Part shown: positions 32,617 through 41,801 of the stretch, piece after piece
Layout of the letters: every line of letters begins with the position of its first letter
Numbering within the stretch: position 1 is the first letter of the stretch
NCBI GenBank assembly: GCA_038040385.1
Contig: JBBPII010000002.1
Span: forward strand, 62,001-126,000
DNA: 64,000 nt
Origin: Gilichinskyi gelida
GTDB taxonomy: Bacteria; Acidobacteriota; Thermoanaerobaculia; Gp7-AA8
Direction: 5' to 3'
Notes under the pieces: generated by a model
Database searches by the model: none
Told to the model about the DNA's origin: nothing
What the model saw: only the letters and a program-made list of their open reading frames with translations
Translations under genes and position numbers: made by a program

Positions 32617-33726
32617 CTACATGAACGTGGCGGCGAGGGCGGGGCGGGCGAAGAGGTAGCCCTGCGCCAGGGGGATGCCGAGGGCGCGGGCGGCGTCGAG
32701 GGTGGCCTCGGTCTCCACTCCTTCGATGATCGTCTGGCAGCCGAAGTCGTCCGCCAGGGCGATGATGTGGCGAACGATCTTCTCCTTCGTCGCGTCGCGC
32801 TCGAAGCCGGTGCCGAACTGCCGGCTGATCTTGAGGTACTGCGGGCGGATGACGTCGATGTGGTGCAGATGCGAGTAGGCGCTGCCGACGTCGTCGAAGG
32901 CGAAGCGGATCCCGTGGCCGGCCAGCATCTCAATGGTGCCGTTGGGCTGCCCCGCGCCGAAGGCGTTCTGCTCGGTGATCTCCAGGACGATCCGGTCAGG
33001 CGCGATCCCCGCGCGCCGCGCGTTGTCGAGGACGCAGTCCGCGAACGCCTTGTCTCCGAACGACAGCGGGCTGGCGTTGATGAACAGCAGCCGCCCCTCC
33101 CGTGCCAGCGCCGCGCCCTGGGCGATGGTGCGCTCGACGCACGCCATTTCCAGCGCCGGCACGCCGCGCTTGCGTCGCGCGTACTCGAAGAGCAGCTCCG
33201 GATCGGTGAGCGTCGCCGCCTCCGCCAGGCGGATCAGCCCTTCGTACGCGATATGAGCAAGCGACCTGGTGTCGACGATCGGCTGGAACCGCGACGTCAG
33301 CAAACGGCTGTGCAGGATCGCCGGCAGCATCGGTACGTGTGATACCGCAGCCGTTGACTCCTCCCCCACCCAGCCGATCACCTGCTCGAGCTCCTCGATG
33401 TCGAACGGCTTCGCCAGAAAATGCGTCGCACCATGTCGGAGCGCCTCCGGAGGCATCTCTGCGACTCCCGCCCCACTCATGACGATGATCTTCGACTCCG
33501 ACCGCTGCTCCCGAACGTGATCGATGAAATCGATCCCGTCGATCGACAGCGGTCCCGAAAGGCGCACGTCACAGACAACCGCGCCGATCGGCTCGTTCTC
33601 CACCACGACTTGCGCGGACTCGACGTCGCCGCACGTAATCACGGTCCGTCCGGATGCGTGCAACGCCGCAGCGAGCCCCTCGCGCACTTCATCGTCGTCG
33701 TCGACCACCAGGATCGCTTGCGTCAT
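32617..33726 (-). CDS. Receiver-EAL protein (c-di-GMP phosphodiesterase candidate)
   Basis: 369 aa. An N-terminal receiver with LVVDDDDEVREG, a phosphoacceptor Asp in AVVCDVRLSGP and Lys in FLAKPFDIEEL. An EAL domain follows from about 130. The signature reads YEGLIRL instead of E-A-L. Downstream motifs NASPLSFG, LEITEQNAFG, FAFDDVGSAYSHL, LKISRQFG, IIEGVETE and LAQGYLFARP keep most metal and catalytic residues, so activity is plausible. ATG 33726 was chosen because the receiver begins there and an upstream AGAGG fits a ribosome site. Confidence 0.9.
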   Translation of the reverse strand: MTQAILVVDDDDEVREGLAAALHASGRTVITCGDVESAQVVVENEPIGAVVCDVRLSGPLSIDGIDFIDHVREQRSESKIIVMSGAGVAEMPPEALRHGATHFLAKPFDIEELEQVIGWVGEESTAAVSHVPMLPAILHSRLLTSRFQPIVDTRSLAHIAYEGLIRLAEAATLTDPELLFEYARRKRGVPALEMACVERTIAQGAALAREGRLLFINASPLSFGDKAFADCVLDNARRAGIAPDRIVLEITEQNAFGAGQPNGTIEMLAGHGIRFAFDDVGSAYSHLHHIDVIRPQYLKISRQFGTGFERDATKEKIVRHIIALADDFGCQTIIEGVETEATLDAARALGIPLAQGYLFARPALAATFM

Positions 33727-33832
33727 GACATCCTCTAACGCAAGCGGACCACCATCTGCCTGCCCTTTGTTATCAATCACTTACGCACAACGGCCGTCCG
33801 GAATCAGGACGGTCGTGTATCTTTCAGCCGCA

Positions 33833-34594
33833 ATGATGCCCGCGATCTTCTTCGGCCACGGCAACCCGATGAACGCCATCGAGCAGAACGCCTACACCGA
33901 GGCGTGGGCGCGAATTGGAAGGGAGATCCCGAAGCCGAAGGCCATCGTCGCGATCTCCGCGCATTGGTACCTGCCCGCGACGCTGGTGACGGCGATCGAG
34001 AAACCGCGGACCATTCACGACTTCGGCGGCTTCCCGCGGCCGCTGTACCAGGTGACCTATCCCGCGCCGGGCGATCCCGCGCTCGCGCTGCGGCTGCAGT
34101 CGCTCACCGGCGCAGGGCTCGACGATCGGTGGGGACTCGATCATGGGACGTGGTCGGTGCTCATTCACGCTTTCCCACAGGCCGACGTGCCGGTGGTGCA
34201 GCTCAGCATCGACGAGACGCAGCCGGCGTCGTTCCACTACGAGCTGGGCCGGCGCCTGGCGCCTCTGCGCGACGAAGGCATCCTGCTCATCGGCAGCGGC
34301 AATCTGGTGCACAACCTCCACACCTACGCGTGGGGACGGCATCCGGTCGAGCCGTTCGACTGGGCGGTGCGCTTCGAAGCGCAGGCCCGCGCCCTCATCG
34401 AGTCGGGCGACCACCAGCCGCTGGTCGACTACGAATCGCTCGGCCGCGACGCGATGCTCTCCGCCCCCACTCCCGACCATTACCTCCCGCTCCTCTACAT
34501 CCTCGGCGCGCGCCGGCCCGGCGAAACGGCGACGTTTCCGGTGGAGGGAATCGACGGGGGGTCGGTGTCGATGCTGACGGTCATGTTGGGGTAG
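33833..34594 (+). CDS. LigB-type class III extradiol ring-cleavage dioxygenase
   Basis: 253 aa of the 4,5-DOPA-extradiol dioxygenase family. The non-haem iron ligands are His in FFGHGNPM and VAISAHWYLPA and the Glu/His near LIGSGNLVHNLHTYAW; AISAHW and LDHGTWSVL are family signatures. Substrate is unknown; it could be a catechol or DOPA-like ring. The start is the first of two adjacent ATGs. TATCTT lies 9 nt upstream; no Shine-Dalgarno is evident. It converges with the propeller gene. Confidence 0.9.
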   Translation: MMPAIFFGHGNPMNAIEQNAYTEAWARIGREIPKPKAIVAISAHWYLPATLVTAIEKPRTIHDFGGFPRPLYQVTYPAPGDPALALRLQSLTGAGLDDRWGLDHGTWSVLIHAFPQADVPVVQLSIDETQPASFHYELGRRLAPLRDEGILLIGSGNLVHNLHTYAWGRHPVEPFDWAVRFEAQARALIESGDHQPLVDYESLGRDAMLSAPTPDHYLPLLYILGARRPGETATFPVEGIDGGSVSMLTVMLG

Positions 34595-34596
34595 TT

Positions 34597-34647
34597 GTCG
34601 GTTGTCAGTTGTCACACCGATAACCGACAACTGACAACCGACAACCC
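34597..34647. repeat. Inverted repeat GTTGTCGGTTGTCAGTTGTC
   Basis: Arms GTTGTCGGTTGTCAGTTGTC (left) and GACAACTGACAACCGACAAC (right) form a 20-bp near-perfect stem with a short centre. It fills the gap between convergent genes and would act as a bidirectional terminator. The arms themselves contain a tandem of TTGTCNGTTGTC. Confidence 0.8.
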
Positions 34648-34650
34648 TTC

Positions 34651-36369
34651 CTACCGCCCCGCCGCCCGCCGCCGCGCGATGTTCCCCACCACGAACACCG
34701 TCCCGTCGTTCTGGGTGTAGATTCGCCCGTCGTTGCCGAGCGACAGCGGCGTGTAGGCGGCGCCGAGGGCTTCCTCGAGGAAGATCCGCTGGCGCCGCGT
34801 GCCCCCCTGGTCGATGGCATACAGATAGCCGTCCTCGGAGTTGGCGTAGACCACGCCGTTGCGGTCGACGGCCACGGCGTTCACGCACCACTCGAAGCCG
34901 TGCGTGGTCTGGGTGACGCAGCGGGTGGTGTCGCCGATGCGCTCGCAGGCCTGCGTCTCGGTGTTCTTGAACTGCCACTCCACCTGGAGCGATGGGCTCA
35001 ATTGAGTGATGAAGTACTGCTCGGGATCGTTGGGAGCGGACAAATTGCGAGACGGGCAGTGGATGGGAGACCCGCAGTACGAGCCGGCGTTGTATCGGTT
35101 CTCCTTCATCACGATCGAGTACATCTGGCCGTGCGGCCACACCGCGGGGGTGATGTCCCATCCGAAACCGTACGCGCCGAGGAACGCGCCGGCGGCGGAG
35201 AACTTCATCAGGTGGCCTTGCCTGTAGTTGTAGGCGGAATAGGCGCCGTAGAGGATGCCGTCGGGCAGGACGACCGGCGAGGACGTCGAGTCGTCGAGCA
35301 CGCGGCCGGAGCCGGGGAGGTTGTCGGTGGGATCGAATCCGGTGACCGCGCCGGCGCGGCAGCCGCCGGGCAAGCCGTTGGGGGGCAGGGTCACGTTGCA
35401 GCCGTCGAGAAAGCGATTGCGCATCGACGTCGACCACTTCGGCGTCAGGTCGGGATTGACGGCGACCAGGAAGCCGTAGCGGTCGTTGAAGTGCGCGCGG
35501 CTGACGATGTAGATCGTCCCGTCCGCGCCGATGGCCGGCGTCGCGTTGAAGCCCGGGCGCTGTGGACCGCAGCGAAACGCCGGCGCCACGGCGTTGGGGC
35601 TCGGCGGGAACGGCAACTGCGATTGATTGAACACCGTCGTGCAGAGCGCGTCGGCGGCGGGCGCGTTCGGCGTGAGCGACGCGAACGTCGCCGTCGACGT
35701 CGTTCCGTCGGCCGCGATGCGTACCAGCCACGCGCCGAGCGGATCGCCGTTCCACGACGCGGGGCCGAACTGCATCGCGGTGTAGAAGAGATTCCCTGCG
35801 GCGTCGACGGCGGGCGGGCCGGCGCCGAAGATGCTCGCGTTGACCGCCGTGCCGAACGGATTGACGCGCGCGATCAGGGCGCCGTCCGTGCGGCGGACTT
35901 TGAACATCGTCCCGCCCGCGCCGGGAACCCACAGCGCGTCCGCGCCGAGTGCGGGATGGAACACCGGCTCCCACTGCGGCCCGATGCCTTCGCCGCGCGG
36001 CACCGGCAGCCAGTCGCTGGCGAACATCCACTGTTTCGCGAATCCGGCGGCCGTCCGGCGCACGTTCTTCACGTTCCAGGTCTGGGTGTTGCGGTTCGCG
36101 CTCGAGGTGAACGTCCCCCCTTTTTCGAGCAGATAGAGGTCGTCGCCGTCGACGAGCGGAACGGGATAGTGGACGACGAGGAAGCCGCCCGTCTCCTCCT
36201 TCTCCGCCGCGGTGAACGGATCGACGACCACCCGGGCCTCGATGCGGTCGAGCCGTTGCGCCGCGGCGGGGCTCCTGCCATCGTGCTGCGGCGAACGGCC
36301 CCACTGCGGCCAATCCTGGGCGTGAAGGGCGGGGGCAGCGAAGAGGAGCACGACCAGAGCTCGAGACAT
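34651..36369 (-). CDS. Secreted PQQ-like beta-propeller protein
   Basis: 572 aa with a signal peptide (SRALVVLLFAAPALHA) and the N-terminal QDWPQWGRSPQHDGRSPAAA characteristic of PQQ-like repeat proteins. Several blades have PAVDAAGNLFYTA, PAIGADGTIYIVSRAHF, DNLPGSGRVLDDSTSSPVVL and a C-terminal VAVDRNGVVYANSEDGYLYA. No catalytic Asp/Glu for PQQ chemistry was identified, so it may be a structural or binding protein. The start is fixed by the signal peptide, and TACAAT ends 8 nt before it with no Shine-Dalgarno. Confidence 0.82.
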   Translation of the reverse strand: MSRALVVLLFAAPALHAQDWPQWGRSPQHDGRSPAAAQRLDRIEARVVVDPFTAAEKEETGGFLVVHYPVPLVDGDDLYLLEKGGTFTSSANRNTQTWNVKNVRRTAAGFAKQWMFASDWLPVPRGEGIGPQWEPVFHPALGADALWVPGAGGTMFKVRRTDGALIARVNPFGTAVNASIFGAGPPAVDAAGNLFYTAMQFGPASWNGDPLGAWLVRIAADGTTSTATFASLTPNAPAADALCTTVFNQSQLPFPPSPNAVAPAFRCGPQRPGFNATPAIGADGTIYIVSRAHFNDRYGFLVAVNPDLTPKWSTSMRNRFLDGCNVTLPPNGLPGGCRAGAVTGFDPTDNLPGSGRVLDDSTSSPVVLPDGILYGAYSAYNYRQGHLMKFSAAGAFLGAYGFGWDITPAVWPHGQMYSIVMKENRYNAGSYCGSPIHCPSRNLSAPNDPEQYFITQLSPSLQVEWQFKNTETQACERIGDTTRCVTQTTHGFEWCVNAVAVDRNGVVYANSEDGYLYAIDQGGTRRQRIFLEEALGAAYTPLSLGNDGRIYTQNDGTVFVVGNIARRRAAGR

Positions 36370-36489
36370 AGCGGCGCATTGTACGAACGGCGTGCCACCT
36401 TTCGGCATTCTCGGCCCCGAAGACCTTTACTACGATTCCTTTTTTTGCGCTTGCGGTGACGGTCAAACGCACTGATGTTGTAGATCGCA

Positions 36490-37065
36490 ATGCGCCGATG
36501 GGTTCATCGCTTCAAGTCTTACTCCGAGATTGCGAAGAACATCGTCGAAATCGCCGCCTTTCTCGCCGCGGCGTGGTGGGCGCGTCACATATTTGCGATG
36601 CGGGATCAGCCGACTCTCGAGCCTCACGTCGATGGCGACGCCAAGCTGACCTGGTCTGACGCGTCTACGCCCCCCGCGTGTGAGGCCATTTGGACCATCT
36701 CGGTGACGAACACCGGCAACACGCCGGTCGACATCGATAGTGTGCAGGTCCGTCTCTGGTCGTTCGATCCTCCGCCAGTACAGCCCGGAAAGATCACGTA
36801 CCTGGATTTGGATGAGACGCGGCCACAAAACAGTCGGTATCAATTCGACCGCACATTCACCGGAAGGGATGCCCCTCTCACGGGCCGTCTCCATCCCCGC
36901 GACAGCTTCATTCACGACTTCAGGTTCATCGTTCCGCGATCGGCGGCTGGCGAACTGATTGGCTTCGATGCGCAGTTGTTCGAGCGTGGGCACAAGAGCC
37001 TTCTGTACATCTACGAACGGAGCAAACGGTGCCAGCCGGAGAACCCGGCGGTCAAAGGGCCCTAG
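36490..37065 (+). CDS. Membrane-anchored beta-rich protein, unknown
   Basis: 191 aa. One N-terminal helix (NIVEIAAFLAAAWWARHIFA) anchors a soluble domain that begins LTWSDASTPPACEAIWTISV, TNTGNTPVDIDSVQV. The pattern resembles a small Ig-like or beta-sandwich domain with an NTGNTPVD motif. Composition by eye is less GC-rich than the surrounding genes, a possible sign of transfer. It lies between the propeller and amidohydrolase genes. Nothing else is recognised. Confidence 0.6.
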   Translation: MRRWVHRFKSYSEIAKNIVEIAAFLAAAWWARHIFAMRDQPTLEPHVDGDAKLTWSDASTPPACEAIWTISVTNTGNTPVDIDSVQVRLWSFDPPPVQPGKITYLDLDETRPQNSRYQFDRTFTGRDAPLTGRLHPRDSFIHDFRFIVPRSAAGELIGFDAQLFERGHKSLLYIYERSKRCQPENPAVKGP

Positions 37066-37101
37066 CGAGGACGCGGAGGACGTATGGCCGCCGGCCCGTG
37101 C

Positions 37102-37107
37102 TACTTT
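37102..37107 (+). promoter_or_regulatory. Extended -10 (TGC-TACTTT) of leaderless amidohydrolase gene
   Basis: TG-C-TACTTT ends 7 nt before the ATG at 37115, with no Shine-Dalgarno. It fits the leaderless pattern. Confidence 0.4.
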
Positions 37108-37114
37108 CTCGCAC

Positions 37115-38389
37115 ATGAGAAAGTTTGCACTGGCCCTGACGTTCCTCACCTCCGCCGCCTTCGCCCAGCAGCCGAAAGTCATCGCCCTGAAGGCCGCGCG
37201 GATGTTCGACGGCACCTCCGACTCCGTCACCCGCAACGCCGTGATCGTCGTCGAAGGCAACCGCATCAAGTCCATCGGCGGCGCCGTTCCGGCGAACGCG
37301 GAGGTCATCGACCTCGGCGACGTGACCCTCCTCCCCGGCTTCATCGACGCGCACACGCACCTCACCGGCGAGACCGCGGACAACTTCTATCTGAAGTACT
37401 TCCAGGACCTTCTGCGACAGCCGACCGAGCAGGCCCTGCTCGCGTCGACCTACGCGCGCAAGGTCCTCGACGCCGGATTCACCACCGTCCGCGACCTCGG
37501 CGCTGGCGACTACGTCGACATCGGCCTGCGAAACGGCATCAACAATGGATGGGTAGTTGGTCCGCGGATGCTCGTCGCCGTCCACGCCATCGGCGTGACC
37601 GCCGGGCACGGCGACGCCGACCCCTACCCGCCCGCCCGCGGCTTCGCGCCGCTCGGGCCGATCGACGGGGTCTGCAACGGCCCGTCCGAATGCCGCGCGG
37701 CGGTGCGCTATCAGATCAAGTACGGCGCGGACGTCATCAAGCTGATGCCGTCGGGCGGCGTGCTGTCGCTCTCCGATCCGGTCGACGCGCCGAACCTGTC
37801 GCAGGAGGAGATGAACGCCATCGTGGAAGAAGCGCACCACTGGGGCCGCAAGGCGGCGGCGCACTGTCACGGCGACGCCGCGGCGAAGATGGCCGTCGCC
37901 GCCGGCGTGGACTCCATCGAGCACGGCTCGTTTCTGACGCCGGAGACGCTGGCGATGATGCGCGAGCGCGGCGTCTACCTCGTGCCGACCCTGCTCGCCG
38001 GCGACTGGATCAGCGGAAAGATGGCCGGCTACCCGCCTCAAATCCAGGAGAAGGCGAAGGCGGCGATCGCCGCGCGCAGCGACATGTTCCGAAACGCCCT
38101 CAAAGCAGGGGTGAAGATCGCCTTCGGCACCGACTCCGGCGTCTCGGTGCACGGCATCAACGCGCGCGAGTTCGCGCTGATGACCGGCCTCGGCATGACC
38201 CCCGCGGCGGCGCTGCGCAGCGCGACCTCCGTCGCCGCGGCGCTCCTTGGCGTCAGCGACCGTCTCGGCACCCTCGCCGCCGGCAAGACCGCCGACATCA
38301 TCGCCGTGCCGGGCAATCCGCTCGACGACATCCGGGCCACCGAGCGTGTGTCGTTCGTGATGAAAGAGGGCGCGGTGGTGAAGAGGTGA
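37115..38389 (+). CDS. Exported amidohydrolase-superfamily metallohydrolase
   Basis: 424 aa with a signal peptide (FALALTFLTSAAFA). It has the amidohydrolase metal motif GFIDAHTHLTG, a carbamylated-Lys candidate in ADVIKLMPSGGV, His in AAAHCHGDAA and SIEHGSFL, and the Asp in FGTDSGVSVHG. It is like imidazolonepropionase-related or Xaa-Pro dipeptidase-type secreted amidohydrolases. Substrate is unknown. ATG 37115 was chosen because it begins the signal peptide. Confidence 0.87.
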   Translation: MRKFALALTFLTSAAFAQQPKVIALKAARMFDGTSDSVTRNAVIVVEGNRIKSIGGAVPANAEVIDLGDVTLLPGFIDAHTHLTGETADNFYLKYFQDLLRQPTEQALLASTYARKVLDAGFTTVRDLGAGDYVDIGLRNGINNGWVVGPRMLVAVHAIGVTAGHGDADPYPPARGFAPLGPIDGVCNGPSECRAAVRYQIKYGADVIKLMPSGGVLSLSDPVDAPNLSQEEMNAIVEEAHHWGRKAAAHCHGDAAAKMAVAAGVDSIEHGSFLTPETLAMMRERGVYLVPTLLAGDWISGKMAGYPPQIQEKAKAAIAARSDMFRNALKAGVKIAFGTDSGVSVHGINAREFALMTGLGMTPAAALRSATSVAAALLGVSDRLGTLAAGKTADIIAVPGNPLDDIRATERVSFVMKEGAVVKR

Positions 38390-38395
38390 TCACCC

Positions 38396-38463
38396 GTCAC
38401 CCTGAGCGCAGCGAAGGGTCTCCGCCGCCCAGATCCTTCGCCGTCTTCGCGGCTCAGGATGAC
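38396..38463. repeat. Dispersed palindromic repeat, family 2 (short copy G)
   Basis: The element runs GTCACCCTGAGCGCAGCGAAG ... GGCTCAGGATGAC and is about 68 nt, the shortest of the family. It lies between the amidohydrolase and DUF5916 genes. Confidence 0.75.
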
Positions 38464-38524
38464 GGAGGGTTCACGAAGAGTTTGCGCGCGGGGGTGGTGC
38501 TTTTCTAGCATACTGCGCCGATTC

Positions 38525-41077
38525 ATGAGCAAGCGTGCGGTTTTCGTCCTCTTCGCAATGACAATCTGCGCCGCGCCGGCGCGCGCCGCGAACTGGCCCG
38601 AGCATCCCATCCTCCGCGCGGTGCGGGTCAGCAAACCGCCGGTTATCGACGGCGATCTCTCCGATCCGGCGTGGCAGTCGGCGCCGGAGTTCACTGACTT
38701 CACACAGCACGATCCCGACGACACCAAGCCGGCCACGATGCGGACCTCCATCCGCATCCTCTACGACGACAAGGCCATCTACTTCGGGGCGAAGATAGAC
38801 GATACGCATCGTCCCACCGCGCTGCTGACCCGCCGCGACTCGTTCGTCCAGACCGACTTCCTCTCCATCAACATCGACTCGCAGCACGACCGCCTCTCCG
38901 GCGCGGCGTTCACCGTCTACCCATCGGGCACGCAGGTCGACTCCATCCTCTACAACGACATCGGCGAGGACGGCAGTTGGGACGCGGTGTGGGACTCGGC
39001 GACCAAGATCCTCGCCGACGGCTGGATCGCCGAGGTCCGTGTGCCGTTCTCGCAGTTGCGGTTTCCGGAGAAGCCCGTCCACGTGTGGGGCCTCAACATC
39101 ACCCGCCGCACCGTGCGCAACAACGAGTGGGTACGCATCGTCAACACGCCGAAGGGGCAGACCGGCTTCGTCTCGCATTTCGCCGACATCGAAGGCATCG
39201 AGGGCATCCATCGCGGACGCCCGCTGGAGCTGGTGCCGTACGCGGTGGGACGCTCGGACGTGCTGAGCCGCACCGATCGCTCCAATCCCTTCCTCGATCA
39301 AATCAAATATCGCAACGACGCCGGCCTCGATGTGAAGTACGGCATCACCTCGAACCTGACGCTGACCGGCACCATCAACCCCGACTTCGGGCAGGTGGAA
39401 GTCGACCCCGCCGTGGTCAACCTCAGTGAGTTCGAGACGTTCTACCCGGAGAAACGGCCTTTCTTCACCGAAGGGGTGAACATCTTCCGCTTCGGCGACA
39501 CGCCGGCCCAGAGTCACTTCAACTTCTTCTTTCCGCCGGAAGTTTTCTACTCGCGGCGCATCGGGCGCTCGCCGCAGGCGGACGTCGACGCCGACTACTT
39601 CGCCTCCCCCGCGGAGACGACGATCCTCGGCGCGGCGAAGCTCACCGGCAAGGCCGGCAGCGGCTGGTCGATCGGCATCCTCGACGCGCTCACCGACGCC
39701 GAGCGCGCGCGATTCATCCGCGGCGGCGCGGGCGGGCGGCAGCAGGTGGAGCCGATGACGAACTACTTCGTGTCGCGCGCCACGAAGGAGATCGGCGAAA
39801 CGGCGCGCGTCGGCTTCCTCTTGACCTCGGTGAACCGCCGCCTCCCCAGCGAGCTCTCCTACCTCCGGGAGAACGCGCTCACCCTCGGCACCGACGGCCA
39901 CACCTGGCTGTACAAGCGCAACTGGATCCTGGAGTGGTCGGGAACGGGGACGCGCGTCAGCGGCAGCGACGACGCCATCGCGCTGACGCAGTTGTCGTCG
40001 GCGCGCTATTACCAGCGTCCCGACGCCGGCCACGTGGACTTCGATCCGGCGCGCACGTCGCTGAGCGGCTTCGGCGGCCGGGTGCAGATGGCGAAGCAGA
40101 CCGGCGACTGGCGGCCGAACTTCTCGATGCAGGGCTACTCGCCCGGCTTCGAGATCAACGACGTCGGGTTCCTGCAGCGCACCGACATCATTTCCTCGCA
40201 TGCCCTGGTGCAGTACGTCAACCAGCGGCCCTCGAAGCACTATCGCGAGCGGCAGGTGTGGTTCGGTACATGGCAGAACCGCAACTTCGACGGCGACACC
40301 ATCGAGCGCGGCTTCTTCACCGATCACTTCGCCACCCTGCAGAGCTTTTGGAACTACCGCGCGGCGCTCTTCGTCGCGCCGGGGTCATTCTCCGACCGCC
40401 TCACGCGCGGCGGCCCGGTGGCGCGCACCCCGTTCAGTTGGTCGGCCGAGGCCAGCATCGAAAGCGACAATCGGAAGAGGTTCTACTTCGAGTTCGGCGT
40501 CGAGCTCGAAGGCAGCCGCGATCACTCGTACGATCGCTCCGTGGGTATCGAGCTGAGCGCGCGGCCGTCGTCGAACCTCGTGGTCAGCATCGAGCCCTAC
40601 TACTCCCGCTCTCATGACCACACCCAGTACGTTCGCGCGGAGAGCGACCCGGCCGCCACGGGGACGTTCGGCACGCGCTACGTCTTCGCCGACCTCGAGC
40701 AGCGTACGTTCGAGATCGCCACGCGCGCCGATTGGACGGTCAGCTCGCGTCTCTCGTTCCAGCTCTACCTACAGCCGTTCATCGCTGCGGGCGACTTCCA
40801 CGACTACCACTCCCTGGTCCGCGCGCGGACCGCGGACTACGAGCCGTACACCAAGGCCGTCTCCGACCCCGACTTCAACTTCCGCAGTGTCCGCGGCAGC
40901 GCCGTGGCGCGGTGGGAGTTCCGCCCCGGCTCGGCGCTCTTCGTCGTCTGGAACGAGAACCGCTCCGACGTGGTGCCGATCGGCGACTTCCGCTTCCGGC
41001 GCGACCTGCGGGCCATCCCCACCGCACCCTCCCACGACGTGTTCCTGGTGAAGGTCTCCTACTGGCTGCCGCTGTAA
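38525..41077 (+). CDS. DUF5916 / CBM9-like outer surface protein
   Basis: 850 aa with a signal peptide (RAVFVLFAMTICAAPARA). Residues about 25-220 match a CBM9-like family-9 sugar-binding fold (VIDGDLSDPAWQSAPEFTDF, SWDAVWDSATKILADGWIAE). The rest is DUF5916, with GITSNLTLTGTINPDFGQVE, VNLSEFETFYPEKRPFFTEG and a C-terminal beta-barrel-like domain of alternating strands. Proteins of this family are abundant in Acidobacteriota, Bacteroidota and Gemmatimonadota. The ligand is unknown, and a surface glycan or protein-binding role is likely. Confidence 0.88.
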   Translation: MSKRAVFVLFAMTICAAPARAANWPEHPILRAVRVSKPPVIDGDLSDPAWQSAPEFTDFTQHDPDDTKPATMRTSIRILYDDKAIYFGAKIDDTHRPTALLTRRDSFVQTDFLSINIDSQHDRLSGAAFTVYPSGTQVDSILYNDIGEDGSWDAVWDSATKILADGWIAEVRVPFSQLRFPEKPVHVWGLNITRRTVRNNEWVRIVNTPKGQTGFVSHFADIEGIEGIHRGRPLELVPYAVGRSDVLSRTDRSNPFLDQIKYRNDAGLDVKYGITSNLTLTGTINPDFGQVEVDPAVVNLSEFETFYPEKRPFFTEGVNIFRFGDTPAQSHFNFFFPPEVFYSRRIGRSPQADVDADYFASPAETTILGAAKLTGKAGSGWSIGILDALTDAERARFIRGGAGGRQQVEPMTNYFVSRATKEIGETARVGFLLTSVNRRLPSELSYLRENALTLGTDGHTWLYKRNWILEWSGTGTRVSGSDDAIALTQLSSARYYQRPDAGHVDFDPARTSLSGFGGRVQMAKQTGDWRPNFSMQGYSPGFEINDVGFLQRTDIISSHALVQYVNQRPSKHYRERQVWFGTWQNRNFDGDTIERGFFTDHFATLQSFWNYRAALFVAPGSFSDRLTRGGPVARTPFSWSAEASIESDNRKRFYFEFGVELEGSRDHSYDRSVGIELSARPSSNLVVSIEPYYSRSHDHTQYVRAESDPAATGTFGTRYVFADLEQRTFEIATRADWTVSSRLSFQLYLQPFIAAGDFHDYHSLVRARTADYEPYTKAVSDPDFNFRSVRGSAVARWEFRPGSALFVVWNENRSDVVPIGDFRFRRDLRAIPTAPSHDVFLVKVSYWLPL

Positions 41078-41081
41078 ATGG

Positions 41082-41087
41082 TAAAAT
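41082..41087 (+). promoter_or_regulatory. -10-like TAAAAT of leaderless AbrB gene
   Basis: TAAAAT ends 7 nt before the ATG at 41095, only a few bases after the previous stop. No ribosome binding site is present. Confidence 0.4.
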
Positions 41088-41094
41088 TGCTGCC

Positions 41095-41391
41095 ATGAAA
41101 AATGGCAGCACGACTACCACGATCGACAAGTCGGGACGAATCATCATTCCAAAGGAGATTCGCGACCAAGCGCAGTTTCAACCGGGGATGGAGCTTCGCG
41201 TGACGCTTCGCGACGGCCGAGTGGAGATCGAACCGGAGCCAGTCGAGATCAAGATCGTTCAGAAAGGACCTTTCGCCGTCGCTGTCGCGATGAAGCCGGT
41301 GCCGCCGCTGACCCATGAAATGGTCCAGCGGATGATCGACGAAGACCGTGAGCGGCGCGGCATGATCGACGACGATGAAGATCGTCGCTGA
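41095..41391 (+). CDS. AbrB/SpoVT-family antitoxin
   Basis: 98 aa. The swapped-hairpin AbrB domain is at the N-terminus (TTTTIDKSGRIIIPKEIRDQ, GMELRVTLRDGRVEIEPEP). A C-terminal linker ends MKPVPPLTHEMVQRMIDEDR, likely the toxin-binding tail. It overlaps the PIN gene by 17 nt in another frame. Antitoxins of this class usually autoregulate the pair. Confidence 0.9.
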   Translation: MKNGSTTTTIDKSGRIIIPKEIRDQAQFQPGMELRVTLRDGRVEIEPEPVEIKIVQKGPFAVAVAMKPVPPLTHEMVQRMIDEDRERRGMIDDDEDRR

Positions 41392-41797
41392 CAGCAATCT
41401 GATCATCGCCTCGCTAGTGAACGAGCACGGATTCCATGCTCGAGCGACCGCTGCGTTGCTCGAGCCGCTGCAGGCCGGCGAGCTGCTCCTGCCGCAGCAC
41501 GTACTGGTTGAAAGCTACTCCGTCCTCACGCGTTCTCCTGCGCCGCTGCGGCTCGAACCCGACATTGCGTATCAGATCTTGTACAAGACGTACGGCTCGT
41601 GCCGCGTCATCTCGATGTCCGTACGCGACACCTGGAAATTCCTGCGCGAGCGCGCCGCACGAACGGCCGGCGGGCGCGTGTACGACGCCGCCATCGCCAT
41701 AGCAGCCATCGAGGCCGGCGCGCAACGGCTGCTGACATTCAATCCGCGGCACTTCGAAACGTTCGCCGACCGAATCGAGATCGTCGTTCCCTCCTAG
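41375..41797 (+). CDS. PIN-domain ribonuclease toxin (VapC-like)
   Basis: 140 aa. The four acidic active-site positions are visible: Asp in IVADSNLIIAS, Glu in HVLVESYSVLTR, Asp in GRVYDAAIAIAA, and a later Asp/Asn near LLTFNPRHFETFADRIE. Length is normal, so it is likely active and held by the AbrB antitoxin upstream. The RNA target is unknown. This intact pair contrasts with the broken DUF433/DUF5615 pair at 8.2 kb. Confidence 0.9.
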   Translation: MKIVADSNLIIASLVNEHGFHARATAALLEPLQAGELLLPQHVLVESYSVLTRSPAPLRLEPDIAYQILYKTYGSCRVISMSVRDTWKFLRERAARTAGGRVYDAAIAIAAIEAGAQRLLTFNPRHFETFADRIEIVVPS

Positions 41798-41801
41798 GAC
41801 C

